Below are positions 23,837 through 32,120 of a stretch of 47,636 nucleotides of DNA, in pieces. The stretch is taken from positions 1 through 47,636 of the forward strand of contig NZ_DGLI01000030.1 of assembly GCF_002387895.1 (NCBI RefSeq). Direction: 5' to 3'. Origin of the DNA: Clostridium sp. UBA4548 (lineage in GTDB: Bacteria > Bacillota > Clostridia > Clostridiales > Clostridiaceae). The first letter of the stretch is position 1, and the number at the start of each line of letters is the position of its first letter. The notes beneath the pieces were generated by a model. That model saw only the letters and a program-made list of their open reading frames with translations, made no database searches and was not told the DNA's origin. The translations under genes were made by a program, and so were the position numbers.

Positions 23837-23879
23837 ATACCCCTAGGGGGTGTAAAATGGTGCAATTCGTAGATATAAT
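23837..23879 (+). promoter_or_regulatory. Upstream copper promoter with CsoR-type operator
   Basis: ATACCCCTAGGGGGTGTA (23837-23854) matches the GC-rich palindrome recognised by CsoR repressors (TACCCC-x-x-GGGGGTA type). It overlaps TGTAAA (23851-23856), which with a 17-bp spacer and TATAAT (23874-23879) forms a promoter. Repression without copper and release with Cu(I) is the known family mechanism. Confidence 0.75.
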
Positions 23880-23933
23880 GTAAAAAACAAAGATAATTAG
23901 GGAAAAACTTCTTTCTATAAGAATTTTCATATA

Positions 23934-23992
23934 TTGACTTATTAGAACATGGAGAGTATTATTAATTTACAGACACCCCCCAAGGGGGTGGT
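23934..23992 (+). promoter_or_regulatory. Second copper promoter with CsoR-type operator at the start point
   Basis: TTGACT (23934-23939), 17-bp spacer, TATTAT (23957-23962) is a good sigma-A promoter. ACACCCCCCAAGGGGGTGGT (23973-23992) is a second CsoR-like palindrome lying at the expected start point and covering the ribosome binding site of csoR. It shows that the in-frame ATG at 23949, which lies inside the promoter, is not the csoR start. Confidence 0.75.
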
Positions 23993-23996
23993 AATA

Positions 23997-24281
23997 ATGA
24001 ATGTAGGTGATAAAATGAATAACGAAAAAAAGAAAGCACTTCAAGCATTGAAAACATCTAGAGGACAAATTGAAGGAATTATTAAGATGTTAGAAGATGA
24101 AAGATATTGCGTTGATATATCAAATCAAATAATTGCTGCTCAAGGACTTTTAAAGAAAGCAAACTTGTTAATTTTAGAGCAACATATAAATCATTGTGTA
24201 AAAGATGCCATTATAAATAACGATGGCAGTGAGAAAGTAGAAGAAATAATGAGTATTATTGCTAAGCTAACAAATAGATAA
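23997..24281 (+). CDS. csoR: Copper-sensing repressor CsoR
   Basis: The 94-aa all-helical protein has the CsoR Cu(I)-binding set: Cys38 in ERYCVDIS and His63/Cys67 in EQHINHCVKD. The preceding helix ALKTSRGQIEGIIKMLEDERYC is the family DNA- and dimer-forming core. It represses copA in the absence of Cu(I). The start is either ATG 23997 (after GGGGGTGG) or ATG 24015 (after AGGTGAT, giving 88 aa); both agree with family lengths. An ATG at 23949 is excluded because it falls within the promoter. Two CsoR operators lie upstream, so it is autoregulated. copA begins 52 bases downstream on the same transcript. Confidence 0.93.
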   Translation: MNVGDKMNNEKKKALQALKTSRGQIEGIIKMLEDERYCVDISNQIIAAQGLLKKANLLILEQHINHCVKDAIINNDGSEKVEEIMSIIAKLTNR

Positions 24282-24333
24282 GAAGTTAGCTATTTAATAA
24301 CTAAGAGATTTTGAATTAAGAGGGAGGGGCAAA

Positions 24334-26778
24334 ATGATTGAAAAAACTATAAAGATTGAAGGTATGACTTGCGCTTCTTGCGCTAAAGCTGTTGAAAGAG
24401 CAGCTAAGAAGTTAGATGGTGTAAGTGAAGCATCAGTAAATTTCGCAACGGAAAAGCTTACTGTAAAGTTTGATGGATCAAAGTTATCTTTGATAGAGTT
24501 AAATAGTGCTATTGAAAAAGCTGGCTATAATGCAGTTAATGAAGAAAGCAGTAAATCTTTTAAAATAGAGGGTATGACTTGTGCATCTTGTGCAAAGGCA
24601 GTAGAGCGAGCAGTAACAAAGATTGATGGAGTTAATGAGGCTAGTGTTAACTTTGCAACTGAAAAATTGAGTGTAGCTTTTGAATCTTCAAAGGTTAGAA
24701 TATCAGATATAAAGAAAAGTGTAGAAAAAGCGGGTTATAAAATTGTAGATGAAGAAGTTACAGTGGATACAGACAAAGTAAAAAAAGAAGAAGAGATGAA
24801 AGCTTTGTGGAAAAGATTTGTGATTTCAGCAGTATTTACTATCCCTTTATTAATTGTAGCAATGGGACCTATGGTTGGGTTGAAGCTACCAGAAATAATA
24901 GATCCTAAAACTAATGCTGTAAACTTTGCTATTTTACAGATTATTCTTGCTACACCAGTTGTTATGGTTGGAAATAAGTTTTTTAAAGTAGGGTTTAAAA
25001 CCTTAGTAAAGGGTAGCCCTAATATGGATTCATTAATTGCCATAGGAACCTCAGCATCCTATTTGTATAGCGTATTTGGAGTATATAAGATTTTAATTGG
25101 AAATCATCACTACACTCACAATCTATACTTTGAATCGGCAGGGGTCATACTAACATTAATTACTCTTGGAAAGTATCTTGAATCGGTTACAAAAGGAAAG
25201 ACTTCTGAGGCTATAAAAAAGCTCATGGGATTGGCACCGAAAACTGCTACTATAATCAAAAATAATAAGGAAGAAATAGTTCCTATAGATGACGTGGAAG
25301 TTGGCGATGTAATTATCGTAAAGCCAGGAGAAAAGCTACCTGTTGATGGAGAAGTTGTTGAAGGAAGTACATCTATTGATGAATCTATGCTTACAGGAGA
25401 AAGTATACCTGTAGAAAAGAATGTTGGATCCAAGGTTATAGGTGCAAGTATAAATAAGGCTGGGTTTATTAAGTATAAAGCTACAAAAGTTGGCAAAGAT
25501 ACGGCTTTAGCTCAAATTGTAAAGCTGGTTGAGGAAGCTCAAGGGTCAAAGGCACCTATTGCAAAAATGGCGGATGTTATTTCTGGGTATTTCGTACCAG
25601 TAGTAATTGTACTTGCAATTATTTCGGCCCTTGCTTGGTATTTTTCAGGGCAAACAGGAACTTTTGCACTAACAATATTTATATCAGTTCTTGTAATTGC
25701 GTGTCCATGTTCTCTAGGACTTGCAACCCCTACTGCTATAATGGTGGGTACTGGCAAGGGTGCGGAATATGGAGTTTTAATAAAAAGTGGTGAGGCTCTT
25801 GAAACAGCACATAAAATTAAAACTATAGTATTTGATAAAACTGGTACAATTACTGAAGGTAAACCAAAGGTAACTGATATTGTTACAGTACAAGGTATAG
25901 ATGAGAACTATCTTTTACAACTTGCTGCAAGTTCAGAAAAAGGATCTGAACACCCTCTTGGGGAAGCTATAGTTAAAGCGGCAGAAGAAAAGAATTTAGA
26001 AATAAAAAAAGTAGAAGGATTTAAGGCAATCCCTGGACAGGGAATACAGGTTGTAATTGATGGAAAGCAAATATTACTCGGAAATAGAAAACTTATGGAT
26101 GAGAGTAATATATCCTTAGATAATCTAGAAGAAACCTCAAATAGACTAGCAAATGAAGGAAAGACACCAATGTATGCTTCAGTAAATGGTAAGATTAATG
26201 GAATAGTTGCAGTTGCTGATACTGTAAAGGCAAGCAGTAAAAAGGCTATAGAAAAACTTCATAAAATGGGTATAGAAGTAGCAATGATTACAGGAGACAA
26301 TAAGAGAACTGCAGAAGCAATAGCTAAGCAGGTTGGAATAGATGTGATACTTGCAGAAGTATTACCCCAGGATAAGGCAAGTGAAGTAAAAAAACTTCAA
26401 GGAATGGGCAAGAAAGTTGCAATGGTTGGAGACGGTATTAATGATGCACCAGCCCTTGCACAAGCAGATGTTGGTATTGCTATAGGCTCTGGTACAGATG
26501 TAGCTATAGAATCAGCTGATATAGTTTTAATGAGAAGTGACCTTATGGATGTTCCCACAGCAATTGAGCTAAGTAAAAAGACAATAAAAAATATTAAAGA
26601 GAATTTGTTCTGGGCTTTTGGTTATAATACTCTTGGTATTCCAATAGCTATGGGAATATGGTATATCTTTGGAGGCAAGCTTCTTGACCCAATGATAGCA
26701 GGTGCTGCAATGAGTTTTAGTTCAGTTTCAGTTCTTCTAAATGCTTTAAGACTCAAAGGTTTCAAACCACTTAATTAA
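24334..26778 (+). CDS. copA: Copper-exporting P1B-type ATPase CopA
   Basis: The 814-aa membrane pump expels Cu(I). Two N-terminal heavy-metal domains carry GMTCASC (Cys13/Cys16 and Cys83/Cys86). Eight membrane helices are expected; the transport motif Cys457-Pro-Cys459 is in the sixth. The phosphorylated Asp501 is in DKTGTIT, the SEHPLGEAI nucleotide motif follows, and GDGINDAPALAQADVGIAIG hinges the P-domain. The C-terminal helices contain NLFWAFGYNT and the MSFSSVSVLLNALRL stretch typical of CopA. GAGGGAGGGG precedes the ATG. Co-transcribed with csoR; copZ follows after about 200 bp with its own ribosome site. Confidence 0.97.
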   Translation: MIEKTIKIEGMTCASCAKAVERAAKKLDGVSEASVNFATEKLTVKFDGSKLSLIELNSAIEKAGYNAVNEESSKSFKIEGMTCASCAKAVERAVTKIDGVNEASVNFATEKLSVAFESSKVRISDIKKSVEKAGYKIVDEEVTVDTDKVKKEEEMKALWKRFVISAVFTIPLLIVAMGPMVGLKLPEIIDPKTNAVNFAILQIILATPVVMVGNKFFKVGFKTLVKGSPNMDSLIAIGTSASYLYSVFGVYKILIGNHHYTHNLYFESAGVILTLITLGKYLESVTKGKTSEAIKKLMGLAPKTATIIKNNKEEIVPIDDVEVGDVIIVKPGEKLPVDGEVVEGSTSIDESMLTGESIPVEKNVGSKVIGASINKAGFIKYKATKVGKDTALAQIVKLVEEAQGSKAPIAKMADVISGYFVPVVIVLAIISALAWYFSGQTGTFALTIFISVLVIACPCSLGLATPTAIMVGTGKGAEYGVLIKSGEALETAHKIKTIVFDKTGTITEGKPKVTDIVTVQGIDENYLLQLAASSEKGSEHPLGEAIVKAAEEKNLEIKKVEGFKAIPGQGIQVVIDGKQILLGNRKLMDESNISLDNLEETSNRLANEGKTPMYASVNGKINGIVAVADTVKASSKKAIEKLHKMGIEVAMITGDNKRTAEAIAKQVGIDVILAEVLPQDKASEVKKLQGMGKKVAMVGDGINDAPALAQADVGIAIGSGTDVAIESADIVLMRSDLMDVPTAIELSKKTIKNIKENLFWAFGYNTLGIPIAMGIWYIFGGKLLDPMIAGAAMSFSSVSVLLNALRLKGFKPLN

Positions 26779-26986
26779 TTAAGCTTTAAAGGCGTGGAAG
26801 TAAAGGTTCTTAAAACTAGAATTCTAGGTGTATCAATTTTCACTGGAATAAGATACCCTTCCTAAGATAATCACTAAATGAAAATAATAACTATTTAATT
26901 TAAAAAGTATGATAATATGGAGGAAAAACTTTAGTTAAAGCTTCCATGTTTCAAAAATAAAAGTATTTAATTGGAGGAGATTTAAA
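26779..26986. other. 208-bp copA-copZ spacer
   Basis: No terminator or CsoR-type palindrome is visible, so copZ is probably reached by read-through from copA, though AT-rich promoter-like boxes are present. No coding frame was found. Confidence 0.4.
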
Positions 26987-27193
26987 ATGACAAAAAAAAT
27001 ATTAATCGAAGGAATGAGTTGTGGACATTGCGTTATGCACGCAACAAATGCATTAAAGGAAATAGGGCTTACAGATGTAAAGGTTGAGTTAGCTACAAAA
27101 ACAGCAACAGCTAAAGGTGAGGCATCAGATGAGGCTATAAAGGCTGCAATTGAGGATGCAGGCTATGAAGTGGTTAAAATAGAAAATATTTAA
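26987..27193 (+). CDS. copZ: Copper chaperone CopZ
   Basis: The 68-aa heavy-metal-associated domain has the Cu(I) site GMSCGHCV (Cys12/Cys15) and the usual beta-alpha-beta-beta-alpha-beta pattern ending AIEDAGYEVVKIE. It carries Cu(I) in the cytoplasm to CopA or CsoR. GGAGGAGA precedes the ATG. It closes the csoR-copA-copZ copper module and is followed by a very strong bidirectional terminator. Confidence 0.95.
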   Translation: MTKKILIEGMSCGHCVMHATNALKEIGLTDVKVELATKTATAKGEASDEAIKAAIEDAGYEVVKIENI

Positions 27194-27209
27194 TGTAAAT
27201 TGTCTATAA

Positions 27210-27262
27210 AAAATGCAGCCTTTTTAAATAGTAACATATTTAAAAAGGCTGCATTTTAATTT
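27210..27262. terminator. Bidirectional Rho-independent terminator
   Basis: A perfect 21-bp stem (27210-27230 with 27237-27257) with a 6-base loop; the arms are AT-flanked and end in T-runs on both strands. It serves copZ (plus) and the flavin oxidoreductase gene (minus). Confidence 0.95.
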
Positions 27263-27300
27263 TTGAAAAGCATTTGAATTGAAATCTTCAGGATGTTATG

Positions 27301-27927
27301 TTAACGTATAAAATTAGTTCTAGCTCTTTCTTCTTTTTTTGGAAGTGCAATACCTGACTCTTTACCTGCATGAATACACTTTAAAAGCCAGGCCATATTT
27401 TTACCTAAAGTTCTCATAACCTGCATTCCTTCTAAATCTTGTTTTACCTCTTCTGGAGTATTTCCATGAACCATATTCCAATATTGAGAGGATACTATAG
27501 GCATTTGGGAAATAGTAAAGTATTTGTTTAGTTGGTCAAGAGCTGCTGTTGAACCTCCGCGACGACAACTTACAATTGCAGCACCAGGTTTATATTCAAA
27601 GCCACTTCCTGCATAGAAGAATCTATCTAAGAAAGAAGTTATTTCACCAGAGGCTCCAGCGTAATGAACTGGGGAACCAAAAATAAATCCATCAGCTTCC
27701 TTTGCTTTCTCCAAAGCAATATTTACTACATCATCATTAAAAACACATTTATTATCATCATTTTTATAACAGCCACCACAAGCCATACAGCCACGAATAG
27801 GTTTGTTTCCTATGTGGAAAATTTCAGCTTCAATATTTTCTTTTTCAAGTTCCTTTGCTATTTCACATAAGGCAGTATAAGTACATCCTTTTGATTTAGG
27901 ACTTCCGTTAATAAGTAATACTTTCAT
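27301..27927 (-). CDS. NADPH-dependent FMN reductase / iron-sulfur flavoprotein-like
   Basis: The 208-aa flavodoxin-fold protein opens with MKVLLINGSPKSKGCTYTAL (FMN phosphate loop), then GCMACGGCYKNDDNKCVFNDD, a cysteine cluster as in clostridial iron-sulfur flavoproteins, and the GSPVHYAGASGEITSFLDRFFYA FMN-ring segment. It should use NAD(P)H to reduce quinones or other small substrates. The cysteine pattern is short of a certain 4Fe-4S call. The ATG at 27927 follows GCGAGGT. It is divergent from the HxlR regulator with palindromes between them, a usual repressor-target layout. Confidence 0.9.
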   Translation of the reverse strand: MKVLLINGSPKSKGCTYTALCEIAKELEKENIEAEIFHIGNKPIRGCMACGGCYKNDDNKCVFNDDVVNIALEKAKEADGFIFGSPVHYAGASGEITSFLDRFFYAGSGFEYKPGAAIVSCRRGGSTAALDQLNKYFTISQMPIVSSQYWNMVHGNTPEEVKQDLEGMQVMRTLGKNMAWLLKCIHAGKESGIALPKKEERARTNFIR

Positions 27928-27989
27928 TTTTATACCTCGCTTTAGATAAAAGTTATTATTAAATTTGATACTTTTATTAATCTATGATA

Positions 27990-28003
27990 ATATTCTAGAA
28001 TAT
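27990..28003. promoter_or_regulatory. 14-bp palindrome between flavin oxidoreductase and hxlR genes
   Basis: ATATTCTAGAATAT is perfectly self-complementary and lies in the short divergent intergenic region, suggesting a binding site for the HxlR-family regulator. The composition is AT-rich, so chance is possible. Confidence 0.4.
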
Positions 28004-28018
28004 AAGTGTTATACATAC

Positions 28019-28030
28019 AAGTACGTACTT
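28019..28030. promoter_or_regulatory. 12-bp palindrome, candidate HxlR operator
   Basis: AAGTACGTACTT is perfectly self-complementary and sits about 50 bp ahead of the HxlR gene. HxlR/YodB-type repressors bind short palindromes with GTA/TAC half-sites, so this fits the family better than the neighbouring AT palindrome. Confidence 0.5.
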
Positions 28031-28081
28031 TTTTGTGGTATAGTTCCTAAAAAGATACTTAAAAAGGAGGAAAGTGCAATC

Positions 28082-28453
28082 ATGGAGAGATGTGTTTTAA
28101 ATATTAAGAATAAAGAGTATGCATGTACCTTTGAGATAGCAATGGATTTAATAGGAGGCAAGTGGAAACCTATTATAATATGGCATCTCGGAACTAAGGG
28201 AACAAAAAGATTTAATGAGCTAAAAAAACTTCTACCTCAAATAACTCAAAAAATGTTGACACAACAATTAAGGGAACTAGAAAGTGATTGTTTAGTTGAA
28301 AGAAAAGTATATCCTCAAGTACCTCCAAAGGTAGAATATTCTTTATCAGATTTAGGTGAAAGCTTAATGCCTATTTTAAGGATGATGTGTCAATGGGGGG
28401 AAGGTTATTATGAAAGAATGTGCAATTATGAAAGTGAATTAAATGCTAAATAA
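28082..28453 (+). CDS. HxlR-family transcriptional regulator
   Basis: The 123-aa winged-helix regulator has the HxlR core: FEIAMDLIGGKWKPIIIWHL, FNELKKLLPQITQKMLTQQLRELE (recognition helix) and VEYSLSDLGESLMPILRMMCQWGEGY. Cys15 (YACTFEIAM) aligns with the conserved N-terminal cysteine that in some family members (YodB, HypR) senses electrophiles or disulfide stress. AAGGAGGAAAG precedes the ATG at 28082; the upstream hydrophobic run in the same frame is not coding. Divergent from the flavin oxidoreductase gene, which it probably represses until quinones or thiol stress appear. Confidence 0.93.
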   Translation: MERCVLNIKNKEYACTFEIAMDLIGGKWKPIIIWHLGTKGTKRFNELKKLLPQITQKMLTQQLRELESDCLVERKVYPQVPPKVEYSLSDLGESLMPILRMMCQWGEGYYERMCNYESELNAK

Positions 28454-29000
28454 GATAATAGGTGTAAAGTTATAACTACAGATACTAATGTTTAATCTTT
28501 TGCAATATATTGAGTAGAAAAAACATGGGATAAAAGAAACAGTTACTTATAAAAATAAAAACTATGTAAGATTGCTTACATAGTTTTTGTTTTTATAAAT
28601 TTTCTACAGGTTTTATAATACATTAACTTCATAACCCTAAATATAGAAAATCATTATATATCTACACTACTATTAATAAATTGATCTAAAAAAATAAAAC
28701 AACTAGAAATAGCTGTTTTTTCATATAGCTTCATTATTTTAACTTTACTAATAACTTATATTAATATCATATAACAAAAACATCACATTGTCAAGAAAAA
28801 ACTAGCAAATAAATGAAAAATAGACTTTTAATCTAATTCTCTTGTAACTTAGTATGAGCTCAAGAGAATTGGCTTTATTGAGAGTTTTATGTTTTTTGTT
28901 TAATACTGTAAAATGTAATAGTTGGCAGAAAAATTTGGTGATTGGAAAAGAAAATAATTTAAAAAGTTTCAATTTGCCTAAAAGAATGTGAGGTGTTAGA
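28454..29000. other. 547-bp intergenic stretch with three hairpins
   Basis: Contains the hxlR terminator (28557-28588), a small hairpin near 28699-28720 followed by a T-run (a possible second terminator), and a 10-bp inverted repeat AATTCTCTTG (28835-28844) / CAAGAGAATT (28861-28870) without T-tail, possibly in the helD promoter region. No coding frame was found. Confidence 0.55.
28557..28594 (+). terminator. Rho-independent terminator of hxlR gene
   Basis: AAAAACTATGTAAG pairs perfectly with CTTACATAGTTTTT around an ATTG loop; a T-rich tail follows. Confidence 0.92.
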
Positions 29001-31283
29001 ATGTCTGCACATAGTCATCCGGAATATAAAAACGAGGTTAAAAGATTAGCTTATACACTTGATTATTTAAAGAATTATAATAGTAATGTGCTAAAAGAAA
29101 AACTAAGAATCGATAAGGAAGTTGAGTATGGGTTAAGTCACTATAACTCAGACAATGCTGAGCAGTTCAATGAACTAGTGATAAATAAGAGCATCAATGA
29201 GTCCTTATCACAGAAATTGAAAAATCTTGATAAGAGTCTTTCAAAACCTTATTTTGCAAGAGTGGATTTTGTGGAAGAAGGGACAAAAATAAAACAAGAT
29301 TTATATATTGGCAAAGTATCCTTAATGAGAGATAGTGATCAGGAACTAATTATAATTGATTGGAGAGCTCCTGTTGCAACTCTTTACTATGAAGGAAGGC
29401 TGGGTGAGGCATCTTACCAAAGTGCTGATGGGGAAATAAAAGGTGAAATAAAACTAAAAAGGCAATATGCCATTGAAAAAGCTGAACTACAAGAAATATA
29501 TGATATAGATATAACTACCAATGATGATTTTCTTCAAGCTGCCTTAGGGTCAAGTAAAGATAATAGATTAAAGGATATAGTTTCAACCATTCAAGTAGAA
29601 CAAAATAAAGTAATCAGAGCAGATATGTGGAAACCCTTAGTTGTCCAAGGTGCTGCAGGTGGAGGAAAAACCACAATAGCTCTCCATAGAATAGCATATC
29701 TTCTATATAACTACGAAAGTACTTTAAATCCTAAAAACTTCATGATAATCGCACCTAATAGATTCTTTTTAAGCTATATTTCAGAAGTGCTTCCTGACTT
29801 AGGTGTAGAAAATGTATTACAAACTACCTTTGAGGATTTTGCTCTTGGTATACTTGGAAAGAAGCTCAAATTAAAAAGTTCAAATGAAAAACTTTCTTTT
29901 TTAATAAATAATAATCATAAAGATTTCCAACAGAAAAACAATTTAATAAAGTCAAATTCTATGTTTAAGTCTTCCTTGGATTTTAAAGACTCTATAAATA
30001 GATACATTAAACTTATAGAAGATAACCTAATACCAACTGGAGATTTTACTATAGAAACTTTCACTTTAATCAAATATGAAAGAATAAGGGAAATGTTTTT
30101 AGTAGAATATAAACATCTACCAATGGTAAAAAGGATTAATGAAATTAAAAAAACTTTAGTAAATACCTTAAGAAAAAATAAAGAATCTATTATTGAAGAA
30201 GTAATAAGACAGTATGATGAGAAGATAGAAGCTATAAAGAATGAAATGGAGGATTGCGATAAAAGGCGAAAATCTATTATAAGAATTGCAGACACCAGAG
30301 ATGCTCTTGTGGAGAAAATAAGAAAAAAATCTAAAACCATAGTAAGGGAATATTTAAATAAATTTAAAATACTAAGTCCAATAGAATATTATAAAAGGTT
30401 CCTTATGGATGAGATTATATTTAATAAATTTACTATGAACTATATTAAGGAAGAAGTAGCTAAGGATTTAAGAGTTGAAACACTGAAAAGCATAGAAAGT
30501 AATACAATTGAAATGGAGGATTTAGCTCCATTGATGTATATAAAGGAGCAAGTTCAAGGACTGGATGACAAAATTTCAGTAAGACATGTAGTAATAGATG
30601 AGGCTCAAGACTTTAGTGAATTCCAGCTATTTATATTAAAAAAATTAATTGGAGGAAATTCTTTCACAGTTCTGGGAGATTTATGTCAGGGTATATACTC
30701 CTATAGAGGAATAAGCAATTGGGAACAGGTATCAAAAAGAGTTTTTGGAGAAGATAACTTTCAAATGCTTACTTTAGAGCAAAGTTATAGAACTACCATT
30801 GAAATCATGGATGCAGCCAGTAAAGTTATAAACTCTTTAAAAGATCCAAACCTTCCTAATCCTAAACCAGTAATCAGACACGGAGAGCCTGTTACAATAT
30901 TTGAAAAATATAGTCTAAGTGAGGTATCAAAAGGAATTGTAAGTAAGGTTAACGCTGTTCTAGAAGAAGGATTTAAATCGGTAGCGATAATTTGCAAGAC
31001 TTTAGATGAGTGTAAAAATTTGAAAACAGAATTAAAAAAGTATGAGTTAAATGTTGAAGTAATTACAGGAAGTGAGAGTCAATACTCAGGTGGTGTTGTG
31101 TTAATACCTAGTTATTTAGTAAAAGGTCTAGAATTTGATGTTGTAATTATTGCTAATGCAAGTAAAAAAACTTTTACCAAAGATCCACTAGACGTAAAAC
31201 TTCTTTATGTAGCAATGACAAGACCACTACACAGACTTTATATTTACTCAGTTGGAGAAAAAGCAGAGATGCTTCAGTTGTAA
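29001..31283 (+). CDS. helD: HelD-like UvrD/Rep-family ATPase (RNA polymerase recycling)
   Basis: The 760-aa protein has a charged N-terminal arm (about 1-100) and UvrD-type ATPase motifs: Q-motif region IVSTIQVEQNKVIRA, Walker A GAAGGGKT at 217-224, DEAQDFSEFQ starting at Asp533, GDLCQGIYSYRGI, LEQSYRTT, GLEFDVVII and LYVAMTRPLHRLYIY. The long insertion in the middle (about 290-490) and the N-terminal arm are those of HelD, which enters RNA polymerase channels and releases stalled polymerase from DNA. A few class variants exist and this one resembles the class found in Firmicutes. ATG follows GAGGTG. It is terminated at 31366 and so is alone. Confidence 0.93.
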   Translation: MSAHSHPEYKNEVKRLAYTLDYLKNYNSNVLKEKLRIDKEVEYGLSHYNSDNAEQFNELVINKSINESLSQKLKNLDKSLSKPYFARVDFVEEGTKIKQDLYIGKVSLMRDSDQELIIIDWRAPVATLYYEGRLGEASYQSADGEIKGEIKLKRQYAIEKAELQEIYDIDITTNDDFLQAALGSSKDNRLKDIVSTIQVEQNKVIRADMWKPLVVQGAAGGGKTTIALHRIAYLLYNYESTLNPKNFMIIAPNRFFLSYISEVLPDLGVENVLQTTFEDFALGILGKKLKLKSSNEKLSFLINNNHKDFQQKNNLIKSNSMFKSSLDFKDSINRYIKLIEDNLIPTGDFTIETFTLIKYERIREMFLVEYKHLPMVKRINEIKKTLVNTLRKNKESIIEEVIRQYDEKIEAIKNEMEDCDKRRKSIIRIADTRDALVEKIRKKSKTIVREYLNKFKILSPIEYYKRFLMDEIIFNKFTMNYIKEEVAKDLRVETLKSIESNTIEMEDLAPLMYIKEQVQGLDDKISVRHVVIDEAQDFSEFQLFILKKLIGGNSFTVLGDLCQGIYSYRGISNWEQVSKRVFGEDNFQMLTLEQSYRTTIEIMDAASKVINSLKDPNLPNPKPVIRHGEPVTIFEKYSLSEVSKGIVSKVNAVLEEGFKSVAIICKTLDECKNLKTELKKYELNVEVITGSESQYSGGVVLIPSYLVKGLEFDVVIIANASKKTFTKDPLDVKLLYVAMTRPLHRLYIYSVGEKAEMLQL

Positions 31284-31365
31284 TAAATTTACTAATAATA
31301 ACAACTAATTAATATGTAATATTATTTAAATAAAATATATAACTAAAAACTTAATTCAAAATCAT

Positions 31366-31410
31366 AATTAACCCCTTATGACGAAATCTCATAGGGGGTT
31401 AATTTTATTA
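31366..31410. terminator. Rho-independent terminator of helD
   Basis: AATTAACCCCTTATGA (31366-31381) pairs with TCATAGGGGGTTAATT (31389-31404), one mismatch, followed by a T-rich tail. Confidence 0.9.
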
Positions 31411-31476
31411 ATCAGTCATTTAATTGGTAGTTATTTAATTTAACTTCATATTTTAATAAAAACTTGGAAAAGATTA

Positions 31477-31505
31477 TTGACATTTGGAAAATACAAGAAT
31501 ATAAT
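31477..31505 (+). promoter_or_regulatory. Consensus sigma-A promoter of the flavodoxin gene
   Basis: TTGACA (31477-31482), exactly 17 bp, TATAAT (31500-31505): both boxes are the perfect consensus, so the promoter is strong unless repressed. The Fur box lies just downstream. Confidence 0.9.
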
Positions 31506-31519
31506 TTAGTTAACGAAAA

Positions 31520-31534
31520 TGATAATCAATATCA
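31520..31534 (+). promoter_or_regulatory. Fur box
   Basis: TGATAATCAATATCA is a near match to the 7-1-7 Fur site TGATAAT-N-ATTATCA. It sits just past the start point of a consensus promoter and before the flavodoxin start, the normal place for Fe(II)-Fur repression. Flavodoxin replaces ferredoxin when iron is short, so the site makes sense. Confidence 0.8.
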
Positions 31535-31558
31535 ATTAATTGCGAAGAGGTGTTTAAT

Positions 31559-31984
31559 ATGAGTAAAGTTACTATAATCTATTGGAGTGGTACAGGAAAT
31601 ACAAAAACTATGGCAGAATTTATTGAAGCAGGAGCAAAAAGTAAGGGTTCAGAGGTTGTATTAAAAGAGGTAGGAGAGGCAACTATCCAAGATATAGAGC
31701 AAGGAGATGTTGTTGCTCTTGGTTGCCCATCGATGGGAGATGAAATTTTAGAGGAATCCGAAATGGAACCTTTTATTGAAGAAATAAAAAATTATGTTAA
31801 AAACAAGAAAATAGTGTTATTTGGCTCTTACGGATGGGGAGATGGACAGTGGATGAGAGATTGGGAAGAAAGAATGCTTAGTTATGGAGCAGTAATTCAA
31901 TTAGATTGCATTATTGCAAACTATGAGCCAGATGAAGACAAAAAAGAAGAGTGTGTAGAACTGGGTAAAAAAATAGCCCAGTAA
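31559..31984 (+). CDS. Flavodoxin
   Basis: The 141-aa protein is a typical short-chain flavodoxin. The FMN phosphate loop is SGTGNT at 10-15 (IIYWSGTGNTKTMAE), the WG-containing FMN-ring loop is FGSYGWGDGQWMRDWEERM, and the fold has the expected ...DVVALGCPSMGDEILEESEMEPF loop. It carries one or two electrons in the cytoplasm in place of ferredoxin. ATG at 31559 is chosen, as AGAGGTG lies ahead; the in-frame GTG at 31550 is part of that site. The upstream consensus promoter and Fur box indicate induction at low iron. DUF3793 follows. Confidence 0.95.
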   Translation: MSKVTIIYWSGTGNTKTMAEFIEAGAKSKGSEVVLKEVGEATIQDIEQGDVVALGCPSMGDEILEESEMEPFIEEIKNYVKNKKIVLFGSYGWGDGQWMRDWEERMLSYGAVIQLDCIIANYEPDEDKKEECVELGKKIAQ

Positions 31985-32120
31985 AAATTATGTAATTAAG
32001 TCTTAGAAGATAGAGCATTAACATAATCATACGCTTGAAAAGTCAGGTTAGTTCAATCAATAGTTTTTAAATTCAGTTTAAGAATATAAGTGAGATAACA
32101 ATCAATGAGGAGTGGTTATA

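Noticed and set aside
23949..23996. Longer csoR start at ATG 23949
   Set aside because: The codon lies between the -35 and -10 of the csoR promoter and lacks a ribosome site, so it cannot be in the mRNA from that promoter; the second operator also covers the region.
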